From: an uncultured SAR86 cluster bacterium
GTDB taxonomy: Bacteria; Pseudomonadota; Gammaproteobacteria; Magnimaribacterales; D2472
Direction: 5' to 3'
Assembly (NCBI GenBank): GCA_938075575.1
Contig: CALJHI010000118.1
Location: forward strand, 1 to 29,296
Length of the DNA: 29,296 nt
The translations under genes were made by a program, and so were the position numbers. The notes under the pieces are model-generated. The model saw nothing but the letters and a program-made list of their open reading frames with translations. It ran no database searches and was not told the origin of the DNA. Positions 1 through 7,700 of this stretch are shown piece by piece. Every line of letters starts with the position of its first letter. Positions within the stretch are counted from its first letter, which is position 1.

Positions 1-844
1 ATAAAAGCCATAATAAAAGTTCAGGTAAATTAGGATTGCTGTTATAGCCAAAAAACCCTTTTAAGAAAACTCCAATATTTCCTTTGTCATGAAAAAGATG
101 AACATATTTTTGCTTAGTTTCATCAAAAGTATACATATAGCTATTATCTGAAGCTTCTAAAGCGGCCTTTGGCTCTAAAATATTCCATGGTCTATATATT
201 TCTTCAGATTTAAAATCTTCAATAACCTCAGATTTAACAATATATTCTTCAACCTCATGCGTTCCATAAGCAATCATTCCTGATGCAAGAAAAACTAATA
301 AAAGAGTTGAATATTTAAAAATATTTCTAATATCTACTTTTCTACCCTGGATAACAATTAGATATCCTATTAGGGTTGCGAGCAAGGCCCCGAGAAGAAA
401 TCCAATATAAGAGAACTTGCCTGTTACAGAGAAACTAGAGATGAGGAACACAGCTGTTTCGAAGCCCTCTCTAAGAATTGCAAAAAAGACTACGAAAAAA
501 ACTCCCCATGAAGAGATTTTAATTGCTTCTAGTGTGCTAGATTCAAGTTCATTTTTATTTGAAACATTCTTAGAAAGCCAAAAAATTACATACCATATAA
601 GAAAAGCTGTAAGGTATAGAAATATTCCTTCAAACAAAGCTTTCATAGAATCGTTACCGAGCGAATTCTTGGCCATAATTACTAAGTAACCTACCGCAAT
701 ACTAGCTAAAATTGCTGCGCCAACACCTAGCCATAATTTTTTGAAATGACTTTTTAAATCAGATTTTTCTAAAAGAAGATAGATAATACCCACAACCAAT
801 GATGCCTCTAAAACTTCTCTAAAAACAATAATAAATTCACTCAT
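1..844 (-). CDS. FTR1/EfeU-family iron permease, 3' end cut by window
   Basis: Inner-membrane permease of the FTR1/EfeU family, which moves ferric iron using REXXE motifs. Reading back from the ATG at 842–844 gives about 281 codons with no stop before base 1, so the C-terminus lies outside the window. Both family motifs are visible: REVLE at residues 9–13 in the first membrane helix and REGFE at about 125–129. Further hydrophobic helices lie near residues 40–57, 70–90, 113–122, 135–160 and 172–190. A soluble loop then leads to a GFFGYN segment typical of the end of these proteins. The start is preceded by an AGAAAG purine stretch. No partner gene (EfeO/EfeB or a P19-like protein) is visible, and any partner would lie to the left. 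A Fur-box-like palindrome sits in the promoter, so iron repression is likely (inference). Family assignment is firm; the exact metal specificity is not shown by sequence. Confidence 0.88.
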   Translation of the reverse strand, partial: MSEFIIVFREVLEASLVVGIIYLLLEKSDLKSHFKKLWLGVGAAILASIAVGYLVIMAKNSLGNDSMKALFEGIFLYLTAFLIWYVIFWLSKNVSNKNELESSTLEAIKISSWGVFFVVFFAILREGFETAVFLISSFSVTGKFSYIGFLLGALLATLIGYLIVIQGRKVDIRNIFKYSTLLLVFLASGMIAYGTHEVEEYIVKSEVIEDFKSEEIYRPWNILEPKAALEASDNSYMYTFDETKQKYVHLFHDKGNIGVFLKGFFGYNSNPNLPELLLWLL

Positions 845-871
845 ATTTCTTTCTATTAGTTAATATATTTA

Positions 872-900
872 AATGTAAATGAATCTCATTTACAAATCAA
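872..900 (-). promoter_or_regulatory. Promoter of the iron permease gene
   Basis: Read on the minus strand, TTGATT (895–900) and TACATT (872–877) are separated by 17 bases, each matching four of six consensus positions for a sigma-70 promoter. They lie 28–56 bases upstream of the permease start. The palindrome at 874–894 fills the space between them. This is a pattern match by eye with no transcript data. Confidence 0.4.
874..894. promoter_or_regulatory. Fur-box-like perfect palindrome
   Basis: A perfect inverted repeat, TGTAAATGA and TCATTTACA around a 3-base centre. The inner 19 bases match 13 of 19 positions of the classical Fur consensus (9-1-9 form). It overlaps the predicted core promoter of the divergent iron permease gene, the usual place for a repressor site. 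Binding by Fur is an inference from the match and from the iron-related target. Confidence 0.65.
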
Positions 901-935
901 TAACTCATCATTTTATTTAAAGATTTTAAAAAAAC

Positions 936-963
936 TTGAATTAAACTAAGTTAATTATATAAA
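936..963 (+). promoter_or_regulatory. Candidate promoter of dadA
   Basis: TTGAAT (936–941) and TATAAA (958–963) are spaced by 16 bases, matching four and five of six consensus positions. Transcription would begin only about 10 bases before the TTG start, giving a very short leader. Pattern match only. Confidence 0.4.
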
Positions 964-978
964 CAAATATGAGATAAT

Positions 979-2223
979 TTGTCTGTGAAAAAAATAGCTA
1001 TTATTGGTGCCGGAATTGCTGGAATAACTACGGCATATTCCCTTGCAAAGAGAGGTTATCCTGTAACAGTTATAGATTCTAGAAGGTACCCTGCCATGGC
1101 AACTAGCTATGCAAATGGTGGTCAGCTGAGTGCAAGCAATGCAGAAACATGGAATACGCGTAAAAACATAATTAGTGGCATTAAGTGGATGTTTAAAGCA
1201 GATGCTCCTCTTCTTTTTAACCCGACACCAAATGTACAGAAATATAAATGGATGCTTGGATTTTTAGCAGAGACCTTAAGAGGAACTCATAAAGACAATA
1301 CCCTACATACAATTGAATTAGCGAAAAGAGCTAGGGATATATATTTTAAAATTGCTGATGAAGAAAATATCGAATTTAGCCTTTTGAAAAAGGGTATTTT
1401 ACGATTTTATGATTCAAAAAAAGAATTCGGTGAGGATGTTGCAAAGAAATCCTGGATTGAGCAGCCTGGCATGGAGTGGGATGTTTTAACTCCAGATGAG
1501 GTTGTTTCACTAGAGCCGGCTCTACGAACTGCAAATGCTAAAAATAAAATAGTGGGTGGTGTTTATACAAAGTCAGATGCTAGTGGAGATATCCATAGGT
1601 TCTGTATGAATTTAGAAAAAGTTTTAGAAAGTAAATATGGAGTAGAGATATTAACTAATACCTCAGTGAATGATATATCGCTAGAAAAAGAAAAAATTAT
1701 TCTTAAGTGTGGTGAAGCTAATAATTTTGAAAACAAAGAATTTGATAATGTTGTGATATGTGCTGGAGTAAATACTCAAGAATTTGCCAATAAACTTGGC
1801 GATGCAATGAATGTCTATCCTGTGAAAGGGTATAGTGTGACTATAGATCTTAAAGATGATGAGTCAAAGCTTGGTGCCCCAATGGTCTCATTAATTGATC
1901 AGCCGGTAAAAATAGTAGCTTCTAGGCTTGATGATAAATTCAGGGTTGCTGGAACTGCTGAGCTAGCTGGTATTAATACTGATATTAGGCAAGATAGGAT
2001 TAGACCTTTGCTGAAATGGGTTAAAGAATTTTTTCCAGAAGTAAGCACTGAAACCTATACACCATGGGCTGGCTTAAGGCCTATGACTTCAAATATGATG
2101 CCGCTAACTCATGAAAGCAAAATGCCTGGGGTTTTCTATCATACTGGGCATGGACATTTGGGTTGGACGCTAAGCGCTGCAACAGCTGAAATTGTTGCTG
2201 AAAAAATACTTTCTAAAGGCTAG
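979..2223 (+). CDS. dadA: D-amino-acid dehydrogenase, FAD-dependent (DadA family)
   Basis: A flavoprotein that oxidises D-amino acids to 2-oxo acids and ammonia, passing electrons to the respiratory chain at the inner membrane. The FAD dinucleotide fold GAGIAG is at residues 10–15. Typical DadA segments follow: ANGGQLS near 46–52, IKWMF with its tryptophan-rich neighbourhood near 68–95, WAGLRPM and TGHGHLGWT near the C-terminus. Length (414 aa) is close to the 430 or so of the family. The start is ambiguous: TTG at 979 has a GAG five bases upstream, while GTG at 985 would give the cleaner N-terminus MKKIAII. I keep TTG because other genes here also use it. It stands alone between a divergent permease gene and a convergent HAD gene whose stop codon shares four bases with its own. 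The substrate could be D-alanine or a broader range; no alanine racemase (dadX) is adjacent. Confidence 0.9.
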   Translation: MSVKKIAIIGAGIAGITTAYSLAKRGYPVTVIDSRRYPAMATSYANGGQLSASNAETWNTRKNIISGIKWMFKADAPLLFNPTPNVQKYKWMLGFLAETLRGTHKDNTLHTIELAKRARDIYFKIADEENIEFSLLKKGILRFYDSKKEFGEDVAKKSWIEQPGMEWDVLTPDEVVSLEPALRTANAKNKIVGGVYTKSDASGDIHRFCMNLEKVLESKYGVEILTNTSVNDISLEKEKIILKCGEANNFENKEFDNVVICAGVNTQEFANKLGDAMNVYPVKGYSVTIDLKDDESKLGAPMVSLIDQPVKIVASRLDDKFRVAGTAELAGINTDIRQDRIRPLLKWVKEFFPEVSTETYTPWAGLRPMTSNMMPLTHESKMPGVFYHTGHGHLGWTLSAATAEIVAEKILSKG

Positions 2224-2876
2224 GGCAAATCTATAATTTTCCAAGAATTCCTTAAACATTCTTCTCTTAATTTTTTATCTGGATTGACTGCCACTGGGTT
2301 ACTTACAGCAGACAGCAGAGGCAAATCATTATATGAATCAGAATAAAATGTAGTATTCTCAAAGTTATTAATATTGTTTTGAGATGCCCATTCTCGAACC
2401 TTAACAAGCTTCCCTTCTCCCAGAGCCGGGATTCCTAAAGGTTTACCAGTATATAGACCATCATGCATCTCTACCTCACTGGCAATAATATTTTTAAAGC
2501 CAAGCCTCTTCCCGATAGGCTCTACAATTACTATGTTGGTGGCAGATGCAAGTAGCATAGTATCATTATCATGAGTATGATTATGCAAAAGCCTTAATGC
2601 ATAAACATTTATCATAGGCTCAATAATATTTTTTAAAAACTTTGCTAGAAGTGGCTTAATTTCATTTGGGCGCTTGCCTTTTACAGTAGAAAGTGCAAAC
2701 TCGGCCCACTCTTCAAAATCAAGATTTCCTTCATAGTACTTATCATAGAAGTACTTATTCTTCTGCTCATATTCTTCTTTGTTAACAAGACCCTCATCTA
2801 TTAAAAAATTAATCCATGAATAGTCAGAATCTCCATTAAGAATGGTATTATCAAGGTCAAAGATAGTTAATTTCAT
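2220..2876 (-). CDS. HAD-superfamily subfamily IB phosphatase (SerB-like)
   Basis: A cytoplasmic haloacid-dehalogenase-type phosphatase of subfamily IB, the group that holds phosphoserine phosphatase SerB and many uncharacterised relatives. The nucleophile motif DLDNT is at residues 7–11. A SAT motif (LLASATN) lies mid-protein, a lysine follows in GKPLG, and the metal-binding SDSYNDLPLL lies near the C-terminus. A helical cap separates the first two motifs. I place the start at the ATG at 2876, because GGAG lies just upstream and homologues begin MKL-IFDLDNT; another in-frame ATG at 2885 is possible. A HAD gene next to rppH is also seen in Pseudomonas-type genomes, so the pairing is old. The substrate cannot be read from the sequence. 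The gene starts 11 bases or less from divergent rppH and ends inside the dadA stop codon. Confidence 0.85.
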   Translation of the reverse strand: MKLTIFDLDNTILNGDSDYSWINFLIDEGLVNKEEYEQKNKYFYDKYYEGNLDFEEWAEFALSTVKGKRPNEIKPLLAKFLKNIIEPMINVYALRLLHNHTHDNDTMLLASATNIVIVEPIGKRLGFKNIIASEVEMHDGLYTGKPLGIPALGEGKLVKVREWASQNNINNFENTTFYSDSYNDLPLLSAVSNPVAVNPDKKLREECLRNSWKIIDLP

Positions 2877-2887
2877 GCGCTCCATTA

Positions 2888-3379
2888 ATGAACGAAAGTA
2901 ATGCTTATAGGTTAAACGTAGGGCTAATCATTGTAAATGATTTTGGTAAAGTCTTACTGTGCAGAAGACAAAATAGCAATCGATGGCAATTCCCTCAAGG
3001 CGGCATTGATGGAAAAGAGAAACCTGTAAATGCAGCAAAAAGAGAAATGTTTGAAGAGGTTGGTATAAAGCCTAAATCTGTGAAGCTCATTGGGAAAACA
3101 ACTAATTGGGTAGAATATAAGGTGCCTAGAGAAAAAATAAAATTACATTTTAAAAAAAAGGGGATAATCGGCCAGAGACAAAAATGGTTTATGTTTAAGT
3201 TAAAGGAAGATGTAGATATCTCATTTGATAATGATCCAGATAATGAATTTGATAGTTATTCTTGGGTTTCTTATTGGCACCCTCTCTCTAAAATAGTTTC
3301 ATTTAAAAGACATGTATACCAAAGGGTCTTACATGAACTACTCCACAACTATAATAATGAGTTTTTAAATGATAATTGA
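2888..3379 (+). CDS. rppH: RNA pyrophosphohydrolase RppH
   Basis: A Nudix enzyme that removes pyrophosphate from the 5' end of mRNA and so starts RNase E-dependent decay. The Nudix box is complete at residues 38–60, with G38, E44, R52-E53, E56-E57 and G59 in the expected spacing. YRLNVGLI near the N-terminus and WQFPQGGI at 33–40 are RppH signatures. Length (163 aa) is close to the E. coli protein (176 aa). The ATG at 2888 gives the right N-terminus although no Shine–Dalgarno sequence precedes it. It heads a five-gene run on the plus strand. In E. coli and Pseudomonas rppH is followed by ptsP; here ptsP is absent and a TauE/SafE permease gene overlaps the rppH end by 11 bases. The divergent HAD gene leaves almost no room, so the promoter must lie inside that gene's coding sequence (inference). 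Confidence 0.95.
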   Translation: MNESNAYRLNVGLIIVNDFGKVLLCRRQNSNRWQFPQGGIDGKEKPVNAAKREMFEEVGIKPKSVKLIGKTTNWVEYKVPREKIKLHFKKKGIIGQRQKWFMFKLKEDVDISFDNDPDNEFDSYSWVSYWHPLSKIVSFKRHVYQRVLHELLHNYNNEFLNDN

Positions 3380-4160
3380 AGCTATTGGATACTTGCTAGC
3401 AGGTTCATTCGCGGGGATTCTCGCTGGAACATTCGGAGTTGGAGGGGGAATTATTATTGTTCCTGTTCTAGTGCTTATTTTTGGTTTAATAGGGTTTGAT
3501 AATCATTACATAGTTCATCTAGCGATTGGTACATCTTTAGCTTCAATTTTTTTTACAGGCATATCATCCACAAGGTCACATTTCTTAAAAGGTGGTATCA
3601 ACTTTCAAGCCTTTTATCCAGTAGCTTTTGGTATATCTATTGGTTCGATAGTTGGCGTTCTGATAGCAAACAATTTAAGTGCTGACGTGTTGAAATATAT
3701 CATAGGTATATTTGCACTATTCATTGCAGCTCAAATGCACCTAGTAAAAGAAAATGATAAGACCTTTAGGCCCTCAAAAGGGCTATCATTTGCTGTTGGA
3801 TCTGGTGTAGGAAGTATTTCAACTATTCTTGGTATTGGAGGCGGTAGTTTCACTGTGCCTTTCTTTAGGTATTCAGGATTAGATATGAAAATATGTGTTG
3901 GTACTGGAGCAGCGTGCGGAATTCCAATTGCTCTATTTGGGTCCTTAACCTTTGCTATTCTAGGTTTAGAAAATTCTGATTTGCCAAATTACAGCATTGG
4001 ATATATTTATCTCCCTGCTCTCATTGGAATATCAGCGTCAAGTATTTTTACTGCTTCAATTGGAGCTACCATTGCTCATTCAATATCAGATAAAATGTTA
4101 AGTATGCTATTTTCATTGATGATGATTACCATATCTATGTATATGTTATTTGCGAGCTAA
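3369..4160 (+). CDS. TauE/SafE-family membrane permease (DUF81)
   Basis: An inner-membrane protein of the TauE/SafE family, whose studied members export sulfite, sulfoacetate or similar anions. It has about eight hydrophobic helices and the family's internal duplication. Each half carries a glycine-rich motif: GTFGVGGG…VPVL at residues 20–34 and LGIGGGSFTVPFF at 154–166. Length is 263 aa, normal for the family. The start overlaps the end of rppH by 11 bases, with a GAG seven bases upstream, and lgt begins three bases after its stop. A permease of this family sits in the same place before lgt in other Gammaproteobacteria, which suggests a housekeeping role. The transported substrate is not determined by anything visible here. 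Confidence 0.85.
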   Translation: MIIEAIGYLLAGSFAGILAGTFGVGGGIIIVPVLVLIFGLIGFDNHYIVHLAIGTSLASIFFTGISSTRSHFLKGGINFQAFYPVAFGISIGSIVGVLIANNLSADVLKYIIGIFALFIAAQMHLVKENDKTFRPSKGLSFAVGSGVGSISTILGIGGGSFTVPFFRYSGLDMKICVGTGAACGIPIALFGSLTFAILGLENSDLPNYSIGYIYLPALIGISASSIFTASIGATIAHSISDKMLSMLFSLMMITISMYMLFAS

Positions 4161-4163
4161 CCT

Positions 4164-4958
4164 ATGATTATTGAATTGTCTAATTTCTTTAACAACCCAA
4201 GTATAGTAGAGCTTGGGCCTCTAAAGATTCAATATTATGCAGCTACATGGCTCTTTTCTGCAGTATTTATTTATTTATTTCTAAGAAGCCATAAAATTAT
4301 TAAAGACTTTGGATTTTCATATGAAAAGGTTAGTGATCTAGTATTTACCTATGGCCTTTTCTTTGGCGCATTTGTAGGTGGAAGAACTGGTTACATGCTT
4401 TTTTATGGAACTGACCAACTTCTTTCCAACCCTTTGTCAATATTCTTTGTTTGGCAGGGAGGTATGAGCTTCCATGGCGGTTTGCTGGGTGTGGCGATTA
4501 GTTTCTATGTTTTTTCTAGAAAAAATAATGTTGATTTTTTAAAACTATGTGATGCTCTTACGCTATCAATGCCCATAGGTCTGGGTTTAGTTAGGCTTGG
4601 TAATTTCCTTAATGGCGAACTTTATGGAAGACCAACTGATGGAAGTTGGGGTTTTATTTTCCCTACAGATTATTTAGGAATTGCAAGACATCCCTCTCAA
4701 CTGTATGAAAGTTTTGGAGAGGGATTATTACTTTTCATTATTTTGAAGTTTATTTACTCACGTAATAGTGAAAAAGGTATAGTTTGCTCATCATTTCTTA
4801 TCTTTTATGGATTGATACGATTTATAATTGAAAATTATAGAGAGCCTGATTCTCATTTAGGATTCCTTATATTTGATCTAAGTATGGGTCAGATATTATG
4901 TATTCCTATGATTGTTATAGGTCTATTGATACTGAATAAATCTAGGAAAGTCGCATGA
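4164..4958 (+). CDS. lgt: Prolipoprotein diacylglyceryl transferase
   Basis: An inner-membrane enzyme that moves a diacylglyceryl group from phosphatidylglycerol to the lipobox cysteine of prolipoproteins, the first step of lipoprotein maturation. Seven or so membrane helices are visible. Diagnostic motifs are SFHGGLLG at residues 102–109 (H104 is the conserved histidine), RLGNFLNGELYGRPTD at 144–159 and RHPSQLYES at 175–183. The C-terminal IRFIIENYREPD segment carries the conserved arginine region. Length is 264 aa, normal for Lgt. Its stop overlaps the thyA start in an ATGA junction, so the two are probably translated together. Predicted lipoproteins in this window, such as the M2 peptidase and the PhoA-like phosphatase, would be its clients. 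Confidence 0.96.
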   Translation: MIIELSNFFNNPSIVELGPLKIQYYAATWLFSAVFIYLFLRSHKIIKDFGFSYEKVSDLVFTYGLFFGAFVGGRTGYMLFYGTDQLLSNPLSIFFVWQGGMSFHGGLLGVAISFYVFSRKNNVDFLKLCDALTLSMPIGLGLVRLGNFLNGELYGRPTDGSWGFIFPTDYLGIARHPSQLYESFGEGLLLFIILKFIYSRNSEKGIVCSSFLIFYGLIRFIIENYREPDSHLGFLIFDLSMGQILCIPMIVIGLLILNKSRKVA

Positions 4959-5818
4959 AAGCATATTTAGAACTTTTAGAATACATCCTTAACAATGGAG
5001 AGGTTAGAGATGATCGAACCAAGACTGGTACTATTTCTTCGTTTGGTCATCAACTTCAATTCGATTTAGAGAATGGATTTCCCGCTATCACCACTAAATC
5101 ATTAGCCTGGAAGGGTGTGGTTTCGGAGCTATTATGGTTTTTAGAGGGTTCTAGTGATGAAAGAAGGCTGGCAGAAATTAGGTATAAGAAATCAAGAAGT
5201 GAATTAACAGATCTTGCAAAGTACTCTACTATATGGACTGATAATGCTGACAATCAAGGAAAAGAATTAGGCTATATAAACACCGAAACTATTAAAGAGC
5301 TTGGTCCTGTTTATGGTGTTCAGTGGAGAAACTGGTCGGGTACTGATCAAATAAAAAAACTACTAAATGACCTAAAAAATAATCCTGATGGAAGAAGGCA
5401 TATTCTTTCAGCATGGAATGTTGACGAATTAGATAAAATGGCCCTGCCGCCTTGCCACGTAATGTCACAATTTTATATAAGTAATGGGACTATAAGCTGC
5501 CATATGTACCAAAGAAGTGCTGATATGTTCCTTGGTGTCCCGTTTAATATAGCTAGCTATGCTTTATTGCTTAGTATATTAGGAAAAATTCTTGATCTAA
5601 CTCCTAAGAAATTTATCCATTCTTTTGGCGATGCCCACATATATAGCAACTCAATAGAGCAAGTTAAAGAGCAGCTGTTAAGAGAGCCCAAACCTTTGCC
5701 TAAATTAATAATCCCTGACCTAAAATCAATAGATGATATCAAGGATTATACTATCGATGATTTTACTCTAAAGGGTTATGAGCACCACCCGCCAATCAAA
5801 GCAAAAATGGCCATTTAA
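4955..5818 (+). CDS. thyA: Thymidylate synthase ThyA
   Basis: Methylates dUMP to dTMP using methylene-tetrahydrofolate, leaving dihydrofolate that the next gene's product (FolA) recycles. The catalytic cysteine is C167 in PPCHVMSQFYI, followed by QRSADMFLGVPFNIASYALL around residues 186–205. The N-terminal RTKTGT loop (21–26) that binds phosphate is intact. At 287 aa it is longer than the 264-aa E. coli enzyme. The extra residues lie in the small domain between residues about 72 and 116, where longer forms of ThyA also carry an insertion. The start overlaps lgt by four bases, with AGGAAAG just upstream. folA begins one base after its stop, so substrate recycling is encoded as a unit. Confidence 0.97.
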   Translation: MKAYLELLEYILNNGEVRDDRTKTGTISSFGHQLQFDLENGFPAITTKSLAWKGVVSELLWFLEGSSDERRLAEIRYKKSRSELTDLAKYSTIWTDNADNQGKELGYINTETIKELGPVYGVQWRNWSGTDQIKKLLNDLKNNPDGRRHILSAWNVDELDKMALPPCHVMSQFYISNGTISCHMYQRSADMFLGVPFNIASYALLLSILGKILDLTPKKFIHSFGDAHIYSNSIEQVKEQLLREPKPLPKLIIPDLKSIDDIKDYTIDDFTLKGYEHHPPIKAKMAI

Positions 5819-5819
5819 A

Positions 5820-6305
5820 ATGATAATTTCTCATCTTGTAGCTGTATCAAAAAATAATGTAATTGGAAAAAATAATGATCTTCCATGGAAGCTTAAAAGA
5901 GACCTACTCCATTTTAAAGAATACACAATGGGAAAAACCATAATAATGGGAAGAAAGACTTATGAGTCTATTGGAAGGCCACTGCCTAAAAGAAATAATT
6001 TTATTATTTCATCAACTATTAATAGAATAGAAGGTGCGTCAATATTTTCAAGCCTAAAGGAAGCAATTAGAAATGTTCCTGGTGATGATGAGGCTGTAAT
6101 AATAGGCGGTGGATATCTATTTAATGATTCTATAAATTACTTTAATAAGTTAGTTCTGACTTTAGTGGATTGCGAAATTGATGGAGATGTATTTTATCCA
6201 AAAATTGATTTAAAAAAGTGGAATCTAGAGGACTCAATCGATTTTAAGAAAGACATTGATAATGAGTATGATTTTTCTGTAAAAACTTATACTAAGAATT
6301 TTTAA
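5820..6305 (+). CDS. folA: Dihydrofolate reductase FolA
   Basis: Reduces dihydrofolate to tetrahydrofolate with NADPH, the target of trimethoprim. The ATG at 5820 gives MIISHLVAVS and a 161-aa product, like E. coli FolA (159 aa). An upstream in-frame extension to 5778 would lie inside thyA and has no family support. Motifs: VIGKNNDLPWKL at residues 14–25, the acidic active-site D28, IMGRKTYESIGRPLP at 42–56 and the NADPH-binding IIGGGYLF near 96–103. It is the last gene of the rppH–TauE–lgt–thyA–folA run. Its last 14 bases overlap the end of the convergent TPR gene. No Shine–Dalgarno sequence is visible, so translation probably depends on thyA coupling (inference). Confidence 0.96.
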   Translation: MIISHLVAVSKNNVIGKNNDLPWKLKRDLLHFKEYTMGKTIIMGRKTYESIGRPLPKRNNFIISSTINRIEGASIFSSLKEAIRNVPGDDEAVIIGGGYLFNDSINYFNKLVLTLVDCEIDGDVFYPKIDLKKWNLEDSIDFKKDIDNEYDFSVKTYTKNF

Positions 6306-7698
6306 TAAACTCTCTTCTTAAAGCCAAGTTCTTTACTCTTACTTCTTCATTTTCTGTATATCTAATCCAGTTATTGGCTGTAGAAATAACTTTCTTATCT
6401 TTATCTCTTGCTGCAATATTAAATTGCTTCTTAGCCTCATCAAATCTCTGCAATTCAAAGTAGGCTTGGCCAAGAGTAAGATGAACTTGAGAAACTTTAG
6501 AGATTTTTCCTTTATCTAAACCCTTTTTAATTGATTCTATAGCAAGTTCTAACTTATCTTCTGCTAGATATAAATTTCCAAGCAAAACATAATTCTTACC
6601 TTCTTTAGACATTTTTGCTGCTTTTTCCAAAATTGGTATGGCCTTATCTATTTCCTGAGACATTCTCCAAGAGTCTGCCAACAGTCTTAGATTTTTTTCT
6701 GAGTCTTTTACAACACTAACTATAGTCTCTTCCTTGGTTTTATCATCGACCTTGGTAATTTTTTTAATTCTTCCAGCCTCAAGAACTTTGGCTGCTTGAT
6801 ATGGGTTTTGATTAAGTAACAAGAGCTGGGCCAATGTGACATATTCAGTTTCTTTGTCTAAAAGATCTTTTAGATATGCTGAATTTAAAGTGACCATAAA
6901 ATCTTTTTCTCTGTCGAGTTGGCCATACGTCTGGCCTAATCTTACAAAATAAGATTTCTTTGGATAGAGATTTACAAGGATCTCATATATATCAACCTGC
7001 TTAAGCATAGCTTTTTTAGGTCCAATTTTATTTTTTAGCTCTTCTACTGATGCAACTATAACTATGTACCAATTTTCTTTAGGCTTATAACCCTCCTCTT
7101 CTGCAAGAGTTATGGCTTTTTCCATATTTAATAAGGATTTATCAAAGTCACCAAGTTGATAGTATGCGGTAGCTAATATTGACCAAGACTGAGCTGTAAC
7201 TTTTTCTACTTGAGCCATCCATTCTAATAATAGATCTACTGATTTTTGAAACTCTTCTGTTGCCATGTAAAGCTGGGCTAAAGTCAATAACCCTGCATTT
7301 CTAAGGCCTAGAGTGACTTCTGGTTCATTAATTAATTTTGTATATGAATCAATTGCTTTTTCTACATCCTCATCAACTATATACATATACCCCCATGAGT
7401 TCCAGAGCACAGATCTATCATAACTTCTTAAGTTTTCTGCATCGTCTCTCAGAGCTCCTAAAAGTTCTTTAGCTGTATCGTAATCTGGATCCTCTTTGCC
7501 AGTCTCCTCATCCATTCTTTCAAGAGCTTCGTAAACTTTAGCCATTCTCTTTGCAGTAGAGGATTGAAGTGCTCTTGCTTTTTTATATTTAATGTTTTGA
7601 TCTGATTTTGCACTAGACTGAGACTGGGTTTCAAAAGGAGTTAAAATTAGTGCAAATGATATAAATATTATTTTTATTACTCTTGTATTAAATTTCAT
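6292..7698 (-). CDS. Periplasmic TPR protein of the TonB2/TtpC operon
   Basis: A 468-aa protein with an N-terminal Sec signal peptide (hydrophobic residues about 9–22, then polar SQSSAKS). A string of TPR-like helical pairs fills the rest; WSILATAYYQLGDFDKSLLNMEKAITLA is a clear unit, as are the LGNLYLAEDKLELAIESI and LGQAYFELQRFDEAKKQF repeats near the C-terminus. It lies last in a six-gene operon, two bases after tonB. The same order (TtpC, ExbB, ExbD, TonB, TPR) is known from the Vibrio TonB2 locus, where the TPR gene's exact role is not well settled. I infer an envelope scaffold that assists the energising complex. The 3' end overlaps folA by 14 bases. Confidence 0.82.
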   Translation of the reverse strand: MKFNTRVIKIIFISFALILTPFETQSQSSAKSDQNIKYKKARALQSSTAKRMAKVYEALERMDEETGKEDPDYDTAKELLGALRDDAENLRSYDRSVLWNSWGYMYIVDEDVEKAIDSYTKLINEPEVTLGLRNAGLLTLAQLYMATEEFQKSVDLLLEWMAQVEKVTAQSWSILATAYYQLGDFDKSLLNMEKAITLAEEEGYKPKENWYIVIVASVEELKNKIGPKKAMLKQVDIYEILVNLYPKKSYFVRLGQTYGQLDREKDFMVTLNSAYLKDLLDKETEYVTLAQLLLLNQNPYQAAKVLEAGRIKKITKVDDKTKEETIVSVVKDSEKNLRLLADSWRMSQEIDKAIPILEKAAKMSKEGKNYVLLGNLYLAEDKLELAIESIKKGLDKGKISKVSQVHLTLGQAYFELQRFDEAKKQFNIAARDKDKKVISTANNWIRYTENEEVRVKNLALRREFIKNS

Positions 7699-7700
7699 GC

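Noticed and set aside
417..689. 90-aa open frame on the plus strand inside the iron permease gene
   Set aside because: It is antisense to a clear FTR1 reading with both REXXE motifs and has no protein-like features.
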